Below are positions 22,481-32,986 of a stretch of 64,000 nt of DNA, piece after piece (the first letter of the stretch is position 1; every line of letters begins with the position of its first letter). The position numbers were made by a program, and so were the translations under genes. Origin of the DNA: Thraustochytrium sp. TN22 (Eukaryota > Sar > Bigyra > Thraustochytrida > Thraustochytriidae); assembly GCA_013306675.1 (NCBI GenBank), contig JABLUY010000013.1:63494-127493 (forward strand), in the 5' to 3' direction. The notes below the pieces were generated by a model. That model saw only the letters and a list, made by a program, of their open reading frames with translations, was not told where the DNA came from and ran no database searches.

Positions 22481-24742
22481 TCATGACGCATGCTGCTGCA
22501 TGGCGCCGCCATTGGCGATCTCTGGAAAGGGCAGAGACGAGGTGGCGGCTGAGGCGGCAGGCGTGGTGTGCTGCGTGTCCTCCGGTGCCATGTCGCCGTC
22601 GTCAAGCTCCTCGATGGTGGCGGAAGAATGCCCGTTGCCTGGGACGAAGTCAGCCTCGTCCTCCTGCTGCGCGGGGTCAAAGTTCATGTTGAATGGGTTG
22701 CCGCCATTGTTCGTGGAGCCGTTCTCTGCGGGGCGCTCCCATGGCTTGGGCACGGGCGTCATGGACGCAGCCGAGGGCGCGTCCGTGGACAGCGTGTCGG
22801 GGATCTTCTTGATGCCGGGCGGCTCCTCGCCAGCCTGCACATACTTGCAAATGTCCGTGTAGGAGAGCGGGTACTGGGGCTCTTCGGTCGTGGCGGCAGT
22901 GTCAGAAGCGACAGGGGCAGCCTGCTGAGGCTCCTTCTCCTGCCCTTCCTGCTGCTGCTGCTTCTGCTGCTGCTGCTGGGGCGCAGCACCGGTGGCAGAT
23001 GGAATACTAAAGGGCGGCGCAACAAAGCCCGCGGGCTTGGCAGCGTCGGCTGGCTTGGCAGCGTCGGCCGGCTTCTTGGCAGCGTCGGCCGGCTTGGCCG
23101 CCTGCGGTGCCGCAGGCTCGGGTGTGGAGGAGGCCGAGGGCACGGCGGCGGAAGCGGAAGCGCCCGGAGCAGGGGCCTCCTTTTGCACGGTCTCGAGATT
23201 GGCAATGGTGTCCTTGAGGACCTGGAGTGCCCACGCATCCTTCTTCTCGCGCCATTCCTCGGACCACTCGAGCGTGGGGGCGCGCGAGAGGCTGCCAGAG
23301 TTGCGTTCCTCGAAGCCGTTGGCCTTGAGCAGCTCGAGGTGGTGATCGACCTCACTGAGGTTGTTGATGTAGCTCTGGTTGGTGCGCGCGATGCGGCCGT
23401 AGCGCGGGACCTCCGGATCCTTGGCGAGGTTGCGCAGGTAGAGCAGCAGCACGTTGACGGCGACGCGCAGCTTGTTGGGCGGGCATGCCTTGACCATCTC
23501 GGCAAGCGCGAGGCGCGAGGCGTGGATCTTCTCCTGCGCGATATCCTCGTCGGACTTCTCCTTGGGCTCCTCGACGACGGGCGTCTGCGCGCGGCTCGGT
23601 GTTCCGCTCGTGGCGCCATCCTCGGTGACGGCGGCCGCAGTATCATTAGACCCGGAGGTGGCCTTGATGAGCTGGTCAAGCTGGTTGCGGTTGTTCTGCT
23701 GCTGCACGATCTTTTCGTCAACGGGGCCAATAAGCTTGCGCAGCTCGTCGTCGGAGGAGCCGGCACCGCCGACGCGGCCGGAGAGGAGCAGTGTCTTGAT
23801 GGTGTTGAGCTCCGCCTTGAGGTCGCTCGTGGTCTGCGTGAGCTGCGCGAGCGTGGCCTGGGTGTGCGAGGACGAGGACGACGAGCCGCCGAAGCCGAGG
23901 TCACTACCACGACCGGACTTGATGTCGGCGAGCTGGCTGGTGACGGACTTGAGCGTGCTGCTGACGTCCTGCAACAGCTCAGACTGGCGCGTCACAATGG
24001 TTTGCAGGCCGCTCGAGTCGCCGCCGCCCATCATGCCAGGTGCCATGAGCTCGCTGCCGCCAAAGCTCTGGCCCGTAGCATATGGCGCGCTGCCAAACAT
24101 GAAGGAGTCCGAGGCGGAGTCAGCCGGCACGAGCGCCGTGCTGGTGCCGCCCTCGTTGCGGTCCTTTTCGAGCTGCGCCAGGCTCGGGATGGTCTTGCCC
24201 TGGCTCGCCAGCGCCTGCATGGCGCCGGGCGCGCCTGGCAGCGAGGTCTGCTGCAGCTGCGGCGGCTGCTGCTGCTGCTGCATGGGCGCCGGCTGCTGCG
24301 GCGGATACACGCCGGCCGGTGGCGCGCCAGGGCCGAACCATTGGCGCGCGTTCGCCATGGCGTCCCTCTGTGCGATGGACTTGTACATGTAGGCCATGCC
24401 GGCGCCGGCCGAGAGCGCGAGCGTGCCCGGAACGAGGTACTTGGACACCCAGGAAGACTCATCTGGCGGCTGTTGATGCTGCTGCTGCTGCGGCGGCGGG
24501 ATGTGTTGCAGGTGCTGCTGCTTGCGCTGCTGCTGCGTGGGGTCAGCGCCATCATGGTCGGCGCCGTCCTTGCCTTCCGCGCCGGCGTCGGCCTGGCCGG
24601 ATGCCCTGCGCTGCGCCTCGGCAATCTCCTCCTCGGTGAGCCCCTTGTTGCGCAGAAAAGAGAGGCGCTCCTCCAGCGGCGCCTCTTGCACCTTGGGGTG
24701 CGTGAGAAAGCTCACGCCGTTCGTCACCTGGTCCTCCCTCAT
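22481..24742 (-). CDS. PEX14: peroxin 14, peroxisomal import docking protein
   Basis: 753 residues from the ATG at 24742; in-frame sequence further upstream is low complexity and unlike the family. The conserved N-terminal domain (about 5-47: VSFLTHPKVQEAPLEERLSF then FLRNKGLTEEEI) is the helical pocket that binds WxxxF motifs of PEX5. A Gln-rich linker leads to the hydrophobic segment (about 100-120, KYLVPGTLALSAGAGMAYMY) and then coiled-coil and low-complexity regions. Near the C-terminus, YTDICKYVQAGEEPPGIKKIPD matches the conserved PEX14 block containing GE.PPGI..IPD. PADAAKP repeats occur at about 595-620. The protein docks cargo-loaded PEX5 at the peroxisome membrane with PEX13. It shares a divergent promoter region with signal peptide peptidase. 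Confidence 0.93.
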   Translation of the reverse strand: MREDQVTNGVSFLTHPKVQEAPLEERLSFLRNKGLTEEEIAEAQRRASGQADAGAEGKDGADHDGADPTQQQRKQQHLQHIPPPQQQQHQQPPDESSWVSKYLVPGTLALSAGAGMAYMYKSIAQRDAMANARQWFGPGAPPAGVYPPQQPAPMQQQQQPPQLQQTSLPGAPGAMQALASQGKTIPSLAQLEKDRNEGGTSTALVPADSASDSFMFGSAPYATGQSFGGSELMAPGMMGGGDSSGLQTIVTRQSELLQDVSSTLKSVTSQLADIKSGRGSDLGFGGSSSSSSHTQATLAQLTQTTSDLKAELNTIKTLLLSGRVGGAGSSDDELRKLIGPVDEKIVQQQNNRNQLDQLIKATSGSNDTAAAVTEDGATSGTPSRAQTPVVEEPKEKSDEDIAQEKIHASRLALAEMVKACPPNKLRVAVNVLLLYLRNLAKDPEVPRYGRIARTNQSYINNLSEVDHHLELLKANGFEERNSGSLSRAPTLEWSEEWREKKDAWALQVLKDTIANLETVQKEAPAPGASASAAVPSASSTPEPAAPQAAKPADAAKKPADAAKPADAAKPAGFVAPPFSIPSATGAAPQQQQQKQQQQEGQEKEPQQAAPVASDTAATTEEPQYPLSYTDICKYVQAGEEPPGIKKIPDTLSTDAPSAASMTPVPKPWERPAENGSTNNGGNPFNMNFDPAQQEDEADFVPGNGHSSATIEELDDGDMAPEDTQHTTPAASAATSSLPFPEIANGGAMQQHAS

Positions 24743-25091
24743 GGCGACCTCCTCGATCCAGACCACCTTGCCGACGCACCTTGCCGACGCGTGGAGAGAT
24801 AGATGCGAGTCCGAGCGCCGGGCGCCGAGCGCCTCGCCGGCCGCGCGCGCGGGGCCAGAGCGGACTCGCTCACCCGCTCGCTCGCTCGCTCGCTCTTGCT
24901 CCGCTGGGGGTGGTGGACTCGGGTTTGCCTGCGGCGCCGCGGCGCTGGGAAAAGCCGCATTCCAGCGCTCGCTGGCGCGCGAGCGAGCGCAGCGCGGGCC
25001 ACGGCTCGCTGGCGCGCGAGCGAGCTCTATGCGGCAGCTCCAAACCGGCCGCCAGATGCGAGTCGCGCGCGCGCGAGGTGGGGCGAACGGC

Positions 25092-25127
<36 letters not shown>

Positions 25128-25328
25128 GGCAACGGCGGCGGCGGCGGTGGCGGCGGCGGCGGCGCGCGGTCACGCGCCCTCTTCCTCTCAAACCTTCCCC
25201 TCCCGCACAAAAGGGCGCGGCGCAGGGCGAGGCGAGGCCGAGGGAGGCGAGCGGCCGACGCGGCCGTGCTAGTGCTGCTGCAGCAGCAGCAGGCGAGACG
25301 TGGCACGGCAAGGCACGGCGAGGCGAGC
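24743..25328. promoter_or_regulatory. divergent promoter region of PEX14 and signal peptide peptidase
   Basis: 586 bp separate the two start codons, which point away from each other. It has a GCTC run at about 24876-24896, GCGAGCGAGC elements near 24975-25022, (CGG)n at about 25100-25170, and CAGCAGCAG at 25275-25290. The region must contain both promoters; no TATA-like box was seen. Confidence 0.65.
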
Positions 25329-26855
25329 ATGACGAGCGCGGCGAGCGACGCCGCGGATGGCGCTGCCGGTGTGGAGGCCGAGGAACTGGCGGCGAAGCTG
25401 GAGCGGCCGGTGCGACCCGCCGGCCTGCGCGGCCAGCTGCTGAGCCTGCACATGTTGCTCGCCGCGGTGGTGCTGGGCTTCGTGGCCTTGACGGCGAGCA
25501 TGACGCACGAGGTGCCCAAGGGCTTCTTTGAGAAGGAGAACGGGGCGGTGATTCACCTGGAGGACTTTGACCCGGTGGAGCTCGGGCCGTTCCCCAAGTG
25601 CCACCCGCACCACGGCGAGCACATGTCGGCGGATGGGACGACCTGGGTGCGCAACGCAGATACGGTTGCGCCGGAGGGCCCAGAGGCAGAGACCTTTGAT
25701 TTCCCAGTAGGCCACCCGCAGAACGCCGCGTGGCTGCGCAAGCGCGAGGCGCGCGAGGCGGAGAGCAAGCTGAGCTGGCAGGCGGTTCAGCCATCCGTTC
25801 ACCTACTGCTTCTTTCGGTGATTTGCGTGTACCTGAGTAGCAAGCACGCCGTGTGGCTGTATTGCCGGCCGAGCGAAAAGGACGTGGAGGACGAGGAGAC
25901 GGACGAGGACGTGGGTCAGTCCGCGTTGCAGGACTCGGATGCCTACATGTTCCCGCTGGTCGGCTCCGCGGTGCTCTTCGGGCTCTTTGTTATTTACAAG
26001 TACGTGGACTCGGACCTGGTCAAGTACCTGTTTAGCTGCTACGTGGTGCTCATGTGCGCGAACGGCCTGGGAATCAATCTGGGCCAGCTCGTGGCCGTCA
26101 CGTACAACAGCCGCGGACTGGGCGCCTTTCGCACGCTCTTCCGCATCCCGTACTTTGACGTCGAGGTGACGTGGATCGATGTGCTCTCGTACCTGGTGTC
26201 GGCCGCGCTTGGCATCTATTACATCCAGACCAAGAACTGGATCGTGAATAACATCATGGGCCTTTCGTTCTGCATGCTTGGCATCAAGCATATCGGCATC
26301 TCCTCGTACCGCACGGGCGTCATCATGCTGGTGGGACTCTTCCTCTATGACTGCTTCTGGGTTTTTGGGTCCACCTCGGTCTTTGGCAGCAACGTCATGG
26401 TGACGGTCGCCACTGGTGTCGAGGCGCCCATTAAGCTCATGTTCCCGCGGGAGCAGGATGGCTGCGGCTCGCTGCTCTTCTCCATGCTCGGCCTTGGCGA
26501 CATCGTGGTGCCCGGGCTCACCATTGCCTTCCTCGCCAAGTACGACGCGCAGCGCGAGTCTTTCGCGCGCACGGGGACTTTCTCTTTTCTCAACGTCACC
26601 ATGGTGGCCTACGCGCTCAGCCTCGTCACTACGGTCTTGGTGATGCTCGTCTTCAACCACGCCCAGCCCGCGCTCCTCTACATTGTGCCCTTTATTCTCG
26701 TCGCCTCGGCCGGCTTTGCCGCCTACACCGGCGAGTTCTCCGAGCTCAACGCCTTTGTCGTTGAGGACACGCTCATTGACATCACCGGCGATGCGACGGC
26801 TGCCGAGGACGAGGCCGAGGACGAGAACGAGCCCTCGGACAAGAAGAATGACTGA
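25329..26855 (+). CDS. SPP: signal peptide peptidase (presenilin-type aspartic intramembrane protease)
   Basis: 508 residues from the ATG at 25329. Nine or so transmembrane segments, with the three GxGD-protease motifs: Asp341 in LFLYDCFWVFG, Asp391 in MLGLGDIVVPG and Pro447-Ala-Leu in QPALLYIVP. SPP cleaves left-over signal peptides and type II membrane segments in the ER membrane and takes part in ER-associated degradation. The extra lumenal loop between helices 1 and 2 (about 60-150) is longer than in human SPP. The acidic C-terminus ends KKND, a dilysine KKxx ER-retrieval signal like that of animal SPP, which supports ER location rather than an SPPL-type endosomal one. Confidence 0.96.
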   Translation: MTSAASDAADGAAGVEAEELAAKLERPVRPAGLRGQLLSLHMLLAAVVLGFVALTASMTHEVPKGFFEKENGAVIHLEDFDPVELGPFPKCHPHHGEHMSADGTTWVRNADTVAPEGPEAETFDFPVGHPQNAAWLRKREAREAESKLSWQAVQPSVHLLLLSVICVYLSSKHAVWLYCRPSEKDVEDEETDEDVGQSALQDSDAYMFPLVGSAVLFGLFVIYKYVDSDLVKYLFSCYVVLMCANGLGINLGQLVAVTYNSRGLGAFRTLFRIPYFDVEVTWIDVLSYLVSAALGIYYIQTKNWIVNNIMGLSFCMLGIKHIGISSYRTGVIMLVGLFLYDCFWVFGSTSVFGSNVMVTVATGVEAPIKLMFPREQDGCGSLLFSMLGLGDIVVPGLTIAFLAKYDAQRESFARTGTFSFLNVTMVAYALSLVTTVLVMLVFNHAQPALLYIVPFILVASAGFAAYTGEFSELNAFVVEDTLIDITGDATAAEDEAEDENEPSDKKND

Positions 26856-27842
26856 CCATGCACGATTCTCGGAGACCTTGAACGAGTGAGATGGACATGC
26901 GACGAAGAAGCCTTCCTGCCACGCGCGCATGCATTAGTTAGCGAAAGGCCGAACCAAAAAAACTGGAACAATACCACATGGATTCGAGTGCAGTGAATGT
27001 TGATGCAGCGGTGTGCATATGAGACGTCACGCACGACAGGCGGCATAGCGTCGGACCTGCCGACTTCATGACGCCAGGCTTAGCCTGCGCGCCACGCCGT
27101 GGCAGGCTGAGCCACTTGACGCGCCATGTTCATCCTCCTCACCGAGGTTCACCCAGCACGCACTGCCAGCGCACTGCACAGCGCGTCCGAGTCGTCCATC
27201 ATAATGTACTAAGCTTACGTTACGAGTGGAGGAGTGGTACAAGTACCATACTCCGTCGGCGAGCTTATTCTGAACGCCGATAATGACTGTGCAAGACAAA
27301 TTCAAATTCAATTCCGGTCGGCCGGTGGCGCGCACGCCCGCGCTGCGGCAGTGCGGCGCCCGCCGGCGGGGGCGGCGTGGGCGCGGCGGGGTGGCGAGCC
27401 CGGCCTCGCGCGACGGCGAGCTTGCAACGCGGCGCACGCACGCGCGCCAGTCCGGCCCGAGGCGCGGGCTTCCGCACCGGCGGCGGCGCGCTGCCGGTGC
27501 AGTGGCGGACTCCCGAGGCGGGCACGGACGACAGAAGGCACAGGACGGGGGAGGCCTGAGGGCCGCGGCGGCGCAGGGCAGGACAGGCGCGGCTCGCGGC
27601 CAGAACCGGGGCGCGGCGCGAGGCCAGGCAGGCCAGGCAAGGCCAAGCCAGGGCGGCAGACGCCAAGCGCGAGGCGCCTGTGGCGGCGGAGGTCTCCCTG
27701 CAGGTGACCGAGCCGCCTCGCGCCACGCCGAGTCGTTGCGGCGGACGAGGAGCCTGGACGAGGAGCACAAAGTGACAGCCGAGGTCAGCTCGTTGTGCGC
27801 GTAGTTGGAGGCGAGTTCGGCCGGGTTACGCACGCGGAGAGC
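26856..27842. other. intergenic region before the ABCC gene
   Basis: 987 bp with no supported gene. The first half (26856-27300) is less GC-rich, and the second half is very GC-rich leader-type DNA containing overlapping frames with no family similarity. It should carry the SPP 3' UTR and the ABCC promoter. Confidence 0.45.
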
Positions 27843-30800
27843 ATGGCGGGCAACGGGGCCAAGGGCGGCGTCAAGGACGTGGAGATGGCCGGGACCGCGC
27901 CGCTGGTGAGGCGGCCCGGGAAGTGGGTGGACCTCTCGCTGGTCTGGGTCCTGCCGCGCGTGATGCGCGGGTACCGCACGCACCTGGACGAGGGCGACGT
28001 GCCGTGGCACACCAAGGGTGACGAGTCGGCATTCCTGGCGGAGGAGGCGGAGAAGCTGTGGGACGAGCAGCTGAAAACGGTTGGGCCGGACCGCACAAGC
28101 CTGGTGCGGCTGCTGCTGCGGCTGCAGGGCTTCGAGTTCTACCTGGGCATCTTTTTGTCGATCCTGCAGGGCGTGCTCTTTGCGGTGGCGCGGCCGCTGC
28201 TGCTGCGCAAGATCATCAAGCTGGTGTCAGACCCGGCCACGACGGACGGGATCGGCGTGGTGGTGGCGCTCTCATTCGCGCTAGTGATCTTCCTGGAGGG
28301 CTTGCTGCAGGCACAGGTGAAGCAGCTGCTGTCGACGCGCCTGGGCGCGCGGTACATTGCGTGGATGTCAAGCCTGGTGCAGCGCAAGGCGACGACGGTG
28401 TCGACCGTGGCCGTGGGGCGCGCCGGCATGCAGGAGCAGTCGCTCATTGGCAGCGACGTGACGCGCATGGTGGAGGATTGGCGTTGGATGTGCATGCTGC
28501 CGTACGCCATCACGGCGCTCATTGGCGGCGTGGGCGTGCTGGCGTGGGCGCTGCGTGGCGCCAGCGCCGTGGGCTTTGCCATCATGTTCTCGATTGCGTT
28601 CATGAACCTGCGCATCGCCAAGGTCGTCAAGCACATCGAGGAGAAGGACTTTGCGCTCGGCGACCAGCGCATTAGCATTCTGCGCGAGATTCTGGACGGC
28701 GTCAAGGCCATCAAGATGATGGCTTGGGAGATCCCGTTTCAGCGGCTCATCACCAAGGCGCGCATCGAGGAGACGGGCTACATCCGGCAGTTCCGCACGT
28801 ACATGGTGACTTCCATCAACATGGGCCGTGCATCGCCGATCCTGGCGTCTTGCTTTTCGATTCTCACGCTGGCAGCCACGGACCCGGACAATTTGACGGC
28901 GGCAACCATTTTCGTGGCCATTAGCTCATTCCAGGGCCTGCGCCTGCCGCTCATTGCCATTCCGCAGCAGTCCACGTTGCTGGGCAACACCATGGTGTCC
29001 TTTGGCCGACTGCGCAAGTACCTGCTCCTGGACGACGCGCCGCCGGCGGAGCCGCTGCCGCGGGACAGCCCGCTCTCGATCGAGGTCAAGAGCGCCTCCT
29101 TCAGCTGGTCTCGCCGCGTCGACGGCGCGGGGCCGGCTGGCGACCTCGGAGCCTCGGCTGGTCAGGGCACCCAAGACGCAGCTGTCGCGCCGGCCAGCAA
29201 GCGTGACGTGCATGCGCCGGACGCTGACCAGGGCCAGCAGCAACAGGATCAACAGCTGGATGCGGCGGCGGCGTCGACTTCGCAGCAGCAGCCGCAGCAG
29301 CAGCAGCAGCAGCAGCAAGAGTTCCGCCTTCACGACATCGACTTTGCAGTGCGCAGCACAAACCATCTGGTGGCCGTCGTTGGCAAGGTGGGTAGCGGCA
29401 AGTCGAGCCTGCTGAGCGCGATTCTTGGTTCCATGTTCTTGGACAAGGGCGCGGTACGCATGACCGACCGCGTGGCGTACATCCCGCAGCGGCCCTTTAT
29501 CATGAGCGGCACGGCGCGCGACAACGTGCTCATGGGCCACCCGTATGACGACGCCAAGTTCAAGCGCATCCTTCATGCGTCGGCCCTGGACGTGGACCTG
29601 GCGCACATGCCGGACGGTGCCGAGACGGAGATTGGCGAGCGCGGGCAGACATTCTCGGGCGGCCAAGCCGCGCGGCTTTCGATCGCGCGCGCCCTGTACC
29701 ACGATGCGGAAATTTTGCTCATGGACGACATTCTGGCGGCCGTGGACCCGGAGGTGGCCAACAACCTGTTCCGGCGCACGGTGCTGGGATTTTTGGGTCG
29801 GTCCAAGAGCCTGCGCGTGGAGCCTGGGTCGCGTCGGTCGGTGCTCATGACTCTCAACCAGCTGCACCTGCTCCAGTACTTTGACCACGTCATCGTCATG
29901 GACGACGACTGCTCCGGACGTATCGCGGAGCAGGGCCCGTACGCGGAGCTCATGGCGCGCAACGGCGGCCCGCTGTGGCGCATGATGCATGGCGAGCTGC
30001 CTGGAAGCGAGGCCTCTGCCAAGAAGGAGGGCAGCGGCGAGGAAGGCGAGGAGGACAAGGCCGGCGAGGAGGAGCCGGCGGAGGCCACGGACAATGAAAA
30101 GGGCGGCACGGAGGGTGCGGGCGAGGACGATATCGACGATGCGGTCCTGGACGCGGAGATGAAGGCGGAGCACGCGGCGGTCCTGACGCATGAGATGCGG
30201 CTCATGTCGTCGGAGTTGGAGGGCCCGGGCGCGGGCGAGCCGGACTTTGTACGGCACCACGTGCTGGTGGAGAAGGAAACGGGCGAGAAGGGCGCCATGG
30301 CGAACAAGATGATCCGCGAGTACCTCTCAGCCATGGGCAAGGGGCGCGTTCCGTTTTCCTTTTTGTTCGCGCTGCTCGCATACGCGTGCATGGGCGCCAG
30401 CGACATGTACCTGGCGAACTGGACAAGCGAGGCGGCGACCATCACCGACAAGAGCGAGCACCTGCACAACGCGGCGATATACATCGCGCTGGGCCTGGGC
30501 AACGTGATCGGCATGGAGACCCTGTCTCTGCACAACACCGGGTCGAGCGTGGCGGCGTCCAAGAACGTGCACGGCGCCTGTATCGAACGCATCCTGCACG
30601 CGCCCATCACGTGGTACGAAAAGACGCCGTCGGGCCGCATCGTGTCGCGGTTGTCGGGCGACCTGTCCATGGTGGACCGGCAGCTGGCCTTCATCTTCGA
30701 CGACGTCTTTCAGTTCACCTTTTTGCTGCTGTCGCTGGCCATCGTGGTGTGCTACGTGGTTTGGGAGCTGGCGCCCGTCGTGGTGGTAGGCCTGGGGGTC

Positions 30801-32195
30801 TTTTTCTGGCAAGTGGTGGCGGTGGACCGCACGAACCGCGAGGTGAAGCGGTACTCGAACCAGTCGCTCTCGCCGATCTTGAGCAACATCTCGGAGACGA
30901 TTGACGCGCGCGAGCTCATCCGGTGCATGCATCTCGAGGAGTTCTTTTGCCGGCGCCACTATTCGCATGTGGACCGGTACACCAAGAACCTGTACTTTAG
31001 CTACACGCTGGTGAACTTTAGCACGCTGGTGAGCGGCGTCCTGTCGTTCATGCTGTCGTCGTGCGCCGCGCTGGTGGTCGTGCTGCGCCGTGAGCAGTAC
31101 GACCCGGCGCTGGTGGGCCTGGCGGTCTCGTACAGTCTCCTGCTGCCCTACTTCCTCGCAATTCTGTCCGGCTCGCTGCCCATCGGCTTCGCGGCACTCA
31201 CCAGCTTGGAGCGCATTGTCGAGCTCAAGAGCGACAACGTCCCGCAGGAGGCCGCCTGGTACCTGGAGGACGACGTGGAGCTCATCGAGGGCCGCCGCCG
31301 CACGTGGGCGCGCGGCGATGACGACCTCGAGGGGGGCGCCGCCGCCGACGCCGCCGCCGCCGCCGACGCCGACGCCAGGGACGCCGCCACCGTGGAGCGC
31401 ACGCGCAAGGCCATGGAGTCGACCCCGGTCGCGGACCGGGCCTGGCCCACCCAGGGTCGCCTCGACTTTGAGCACGTTGTGTTGCAGTATCGGCCAGACC
31501 TGCCGCCGGCGCTCAAGGACGTGACTTTTTCGATCGAGGGCGGCCAGAAGGTGGGCGTCGTGGGCCGCTCCGGCTCGGGCAAGTCCACGCTCGCCACCAT
31601 CGCGCTCTTCCGCGTGCACGAGCTCACCTCGGGCCGCATCATCATGGACGGCCAGGACATTAGCAAGATTGGCCTGCAGCTCCTGCGCTCCTCGCTCACC
31701 ATCATCCCGCAGCAGCCGCTGCTGCTCAAGTCGCGCGGCCTGCGTGGCAACCTCGACCCCTTTTCGCAGCACACCGACCAGGAGCTCCTCGCTGCCATGG
31801 ATCGCGTCGGCCTCGGCCGCGACCTTTTGCGGCCCGCCAGCGAAGGCGACGACGACAACTCGCTCTCGCTCTCCATTGGCGAGCGCCAGCTCCTTTCGCT
31901 CGCGCGCGCCATTCTGCGCAAGTCGCTCAAGGTCGTCGTTCTCGACGAGCCCACCTCCTCTCTTGATATGCGCAGCGACCAGCAGATTCAGCAGGTCGTG
32001 CGCACCGCCTTTGCCGAGTCCACCGTCATGATGATCGCCCACCGCATCAACACCATCCGCCACTGTGAGCGAATCCTCGTCATGGACGACGGGAACCTCG
32101 TCGAGTTTGACCACCCTGACACGCTCCTCGCTGACCCGAATTCCACCTTTTCCGCCATGCTCGCTGCTTCCGAAGCTAGTGGCGAGATCAACTGA
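27843..32195 (+). CDS. ABCC/MRP-type full ABC transporter
   Basis: 1450 residues from the ATG at 27843. The order TMD1-NBD1-TMD2-NBD2, without the extra N-terminal TMD0, fits short MRPs. NBD1 has Walker A GKVGSGKS (514-521), signature FSGGQAARLS (from 604) and Walker B ILLMDD, in which the Glu after the Asp is replaced by Asp (DDILAAVD), as is common in the degenerate ABCC site. NBD2 has Walker A GRSGSGKS (from 1241), signature LSIGERQLLS (from 1343) and Walker B VVVLDEPTSSLD with the catalytic Glu. A Gln-rich insert (CAG repeats, about 29270-29320) lies just before NBD1, and an acidic linker joins NBD1 to TMD2. ABCC proteins export glutathione conjugates and organic anions; the substrate here is unknown. 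Confidence 0.95.
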   Translation: MAGNGAKGGVKDVEMAGTAPLVRRPGKWVDLSLVWVLPRVMRGYRTHLDEGDVPWHTKGDESAFLAEEAEKLWDEQLKTVGPDRTSLVRLLLRLQGFEFYLGIFLSILQGVLFAVARPLLLRKIIKLVSDPATTDGIGVVVALSFALVIFLEGLLQAQVKQLLSTRLGARYIAWMSSLVQRKATTVSTVAVGRAGMQEQSLIGSDVTRMVEDWRWMCMLPYAITALIGGVGVLAWALRGASAVGFAIMFSIAFMNLRIAKVVKHIEEKDFALGDQRISILREILDGVKAIKMMAWEIPFQRLITKARIEETGYIRQFRTYMVTSINMGRASPILASCFSILTLAATDPDNLTAATIFVAISSFQGLRLPLIAIPQQSTLLGNTMVSFGRLRKYLLLDDAPPAEPLPRDSPLSIEVKSASFSWSRRVDGAGPAGDLGASAGQGTQDAAVAPASKRDVHAPDADQGQQQQDQQLDAAAASTSQQQPQQQQQQQQEFRLHDIDFAVRSTNHLVAVVGKVGSGKSSLLSAILGSMFLDKGAVRMTDRVAYIPQRPFIMSGTARDNVLMGHPYDDAKFKRILHASALDVDLAHMPDGAETEIGERGQTFSGGQAARLSIARALYHDAEILLMDDILAAVDPEVANNLFRRTVLGFLGRSKSLRVEPGSRRSVLMTLNQLHLLQYFDHVIVMDDDCSGRIAEQGPYAELMARNGGPLWRMMHGELPGSEASAKKEGSGEEGEEDKAGEEEPAEATDNEKGGTEGAGEDDIDDAVLDAEMKAEHAAVLTHEMRLMSSELEGPGAGEPDFVRHHVLVEKETGEKGAMANKMIREYLSAMGKGRVPFSFLFALLAYACMGASDMYLANWTSEAATITDKSEHLHNAAIYIALGLGNVIGMETLSLHNTGSSVAASKNVHGACIERILHAPITWYEKTPSGRIVSRLSGDLSMVDRQLAFIFDDVFQFTFLLLSLAIVVCYVVWELAPVVVVGLGVFFWQVVAVDRTNREVKRYSNQSLSPILSNISETIDARELIRCMHLEEFFCRRHYSHVDRYTKNLYFSYTLVNFSTLVSGVLSFMLSSCAALVVVLRREQYDPALVGLAVSYSLLLPYFLAILSGSLPIGFAALTSLERIVELKSDNVPQEAAWYLEDDVELIEGRRRTWARGDDDLEGGAAADAAAAADADARDAATVERTRKAMESTPVADRAWPTQGRLDFEHVVLQYRPDLPPALKDVTFSIEGGQKVGVVGRSGSGKSTLATIALFRVHELTSGRIIMDGQDISKIGLQLLRSSLTIIPQQPLLLKSRGLRGNLDPFSQHTDQELLAAMDRVGLGRDLLRPASEGDDDNSLSLSIGERQLLSLARAILRKSLKVVVLDEPTSSLDMRSDQQIQQVVRTAFAESTVMMIAHRINTIRHCERILVMDDGNLVEFDHPDTLLADPNSTFSAMLAASEASGEIN

Positions 32196-32986
32196 GAGCT
32201 GAGAGCTTTCTCTTCCTAAATTACATGTTCAGGTTTGCGCCGACCGTTGAAAGCTACTCCAAAAAACAAGAGCACAGTTTCCAGGTTGCTTTCCAGGTTT
32301 GCGCCAGGCCGCATGCAATCCTTGACGCTTCGCTTGTCCTTGACCGCACGGCGGCAGCTTCGGGCAGCCACACTGCCACAGAGGTTGTACTTTGTCGCCT
32401 GGAGCACGGGCACCCGGCCAGCGGGACATTGCTTTTGGGCCATCTTCATCATGTACAGCTCGCGTGCGTTCGCATGCATTCATTATGCGCCCGCTGTAGA
32501 TTCTCATTGCAGGCCCGTGCTCTCGGACCTCCTCTCACCTCTTGGCCGCCAGGCAAGAACCTCTTCGTACCCCTCGACGAGAGCTCCAGGGAGGACACGC
32601 AGGGCAAACGTTCAACACCGAAGTTGAATGCAGAGTGGATGCTTAAAAGGCCGTCCATGAACGAGTGCGTCTCGCGCTCCAGGCTCTCGTCGCGGTGGTT
32701 GCTGTCAGCTAGCTAGCTAGCTAGCTAGTAGCTAAAGTGCTGGACTGGCCCTCGGACCCGCCCTTGTCCTCCTCGCCCTCCACGTCCTTGGAGTTGTCCT
32801 CGTCGTTGTCAAGTGCCGCCAGCGAGCAAACGTCGAGAGCCACGAGCAGCTTGCGCGCGTGCGCGGCGGCGGGCGTGCGCGGCGGCGGCGGGCGGCGGGC
32901 GGTGGCGGCGGCGGCGGCGGCGGCAGCGCGGGAGGCAGGCGCGGCGGCAGTCGCGCGCGGCGGCGCGCGGGCCCGCGGAGGGCAAG
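32196..32986. other. intergenic region, leader of the eIF3g-like gene
   Basis: 791 bp without a supported gene. A (TAGC)n run covers 32708-32729. GGC-rich leader DNA lies directly before the start at 32987. Confidence 0.5.
32708..32729. repeat. (TAGC)n tetranucleotide run
   Basis: Five to six uninterrupted units of the self-complementary tetranucleotide, about 260 bp before the eIF3g-like start. Confidence 0.85.

Noticed and set aside
24501-25328. Plus-strand extension upstream of signal peptide peptidase
   Set aside because: It overlaps the conserved PEX14 N-terminal domain on the other strand and is low complexity; the ATG at 25329 is followed by family-like sequence.
27066-28010. Minus-strand frame before and over the ABCC start
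   Set aside because: Overlaps the ABCC N-terminus and shows no family features.
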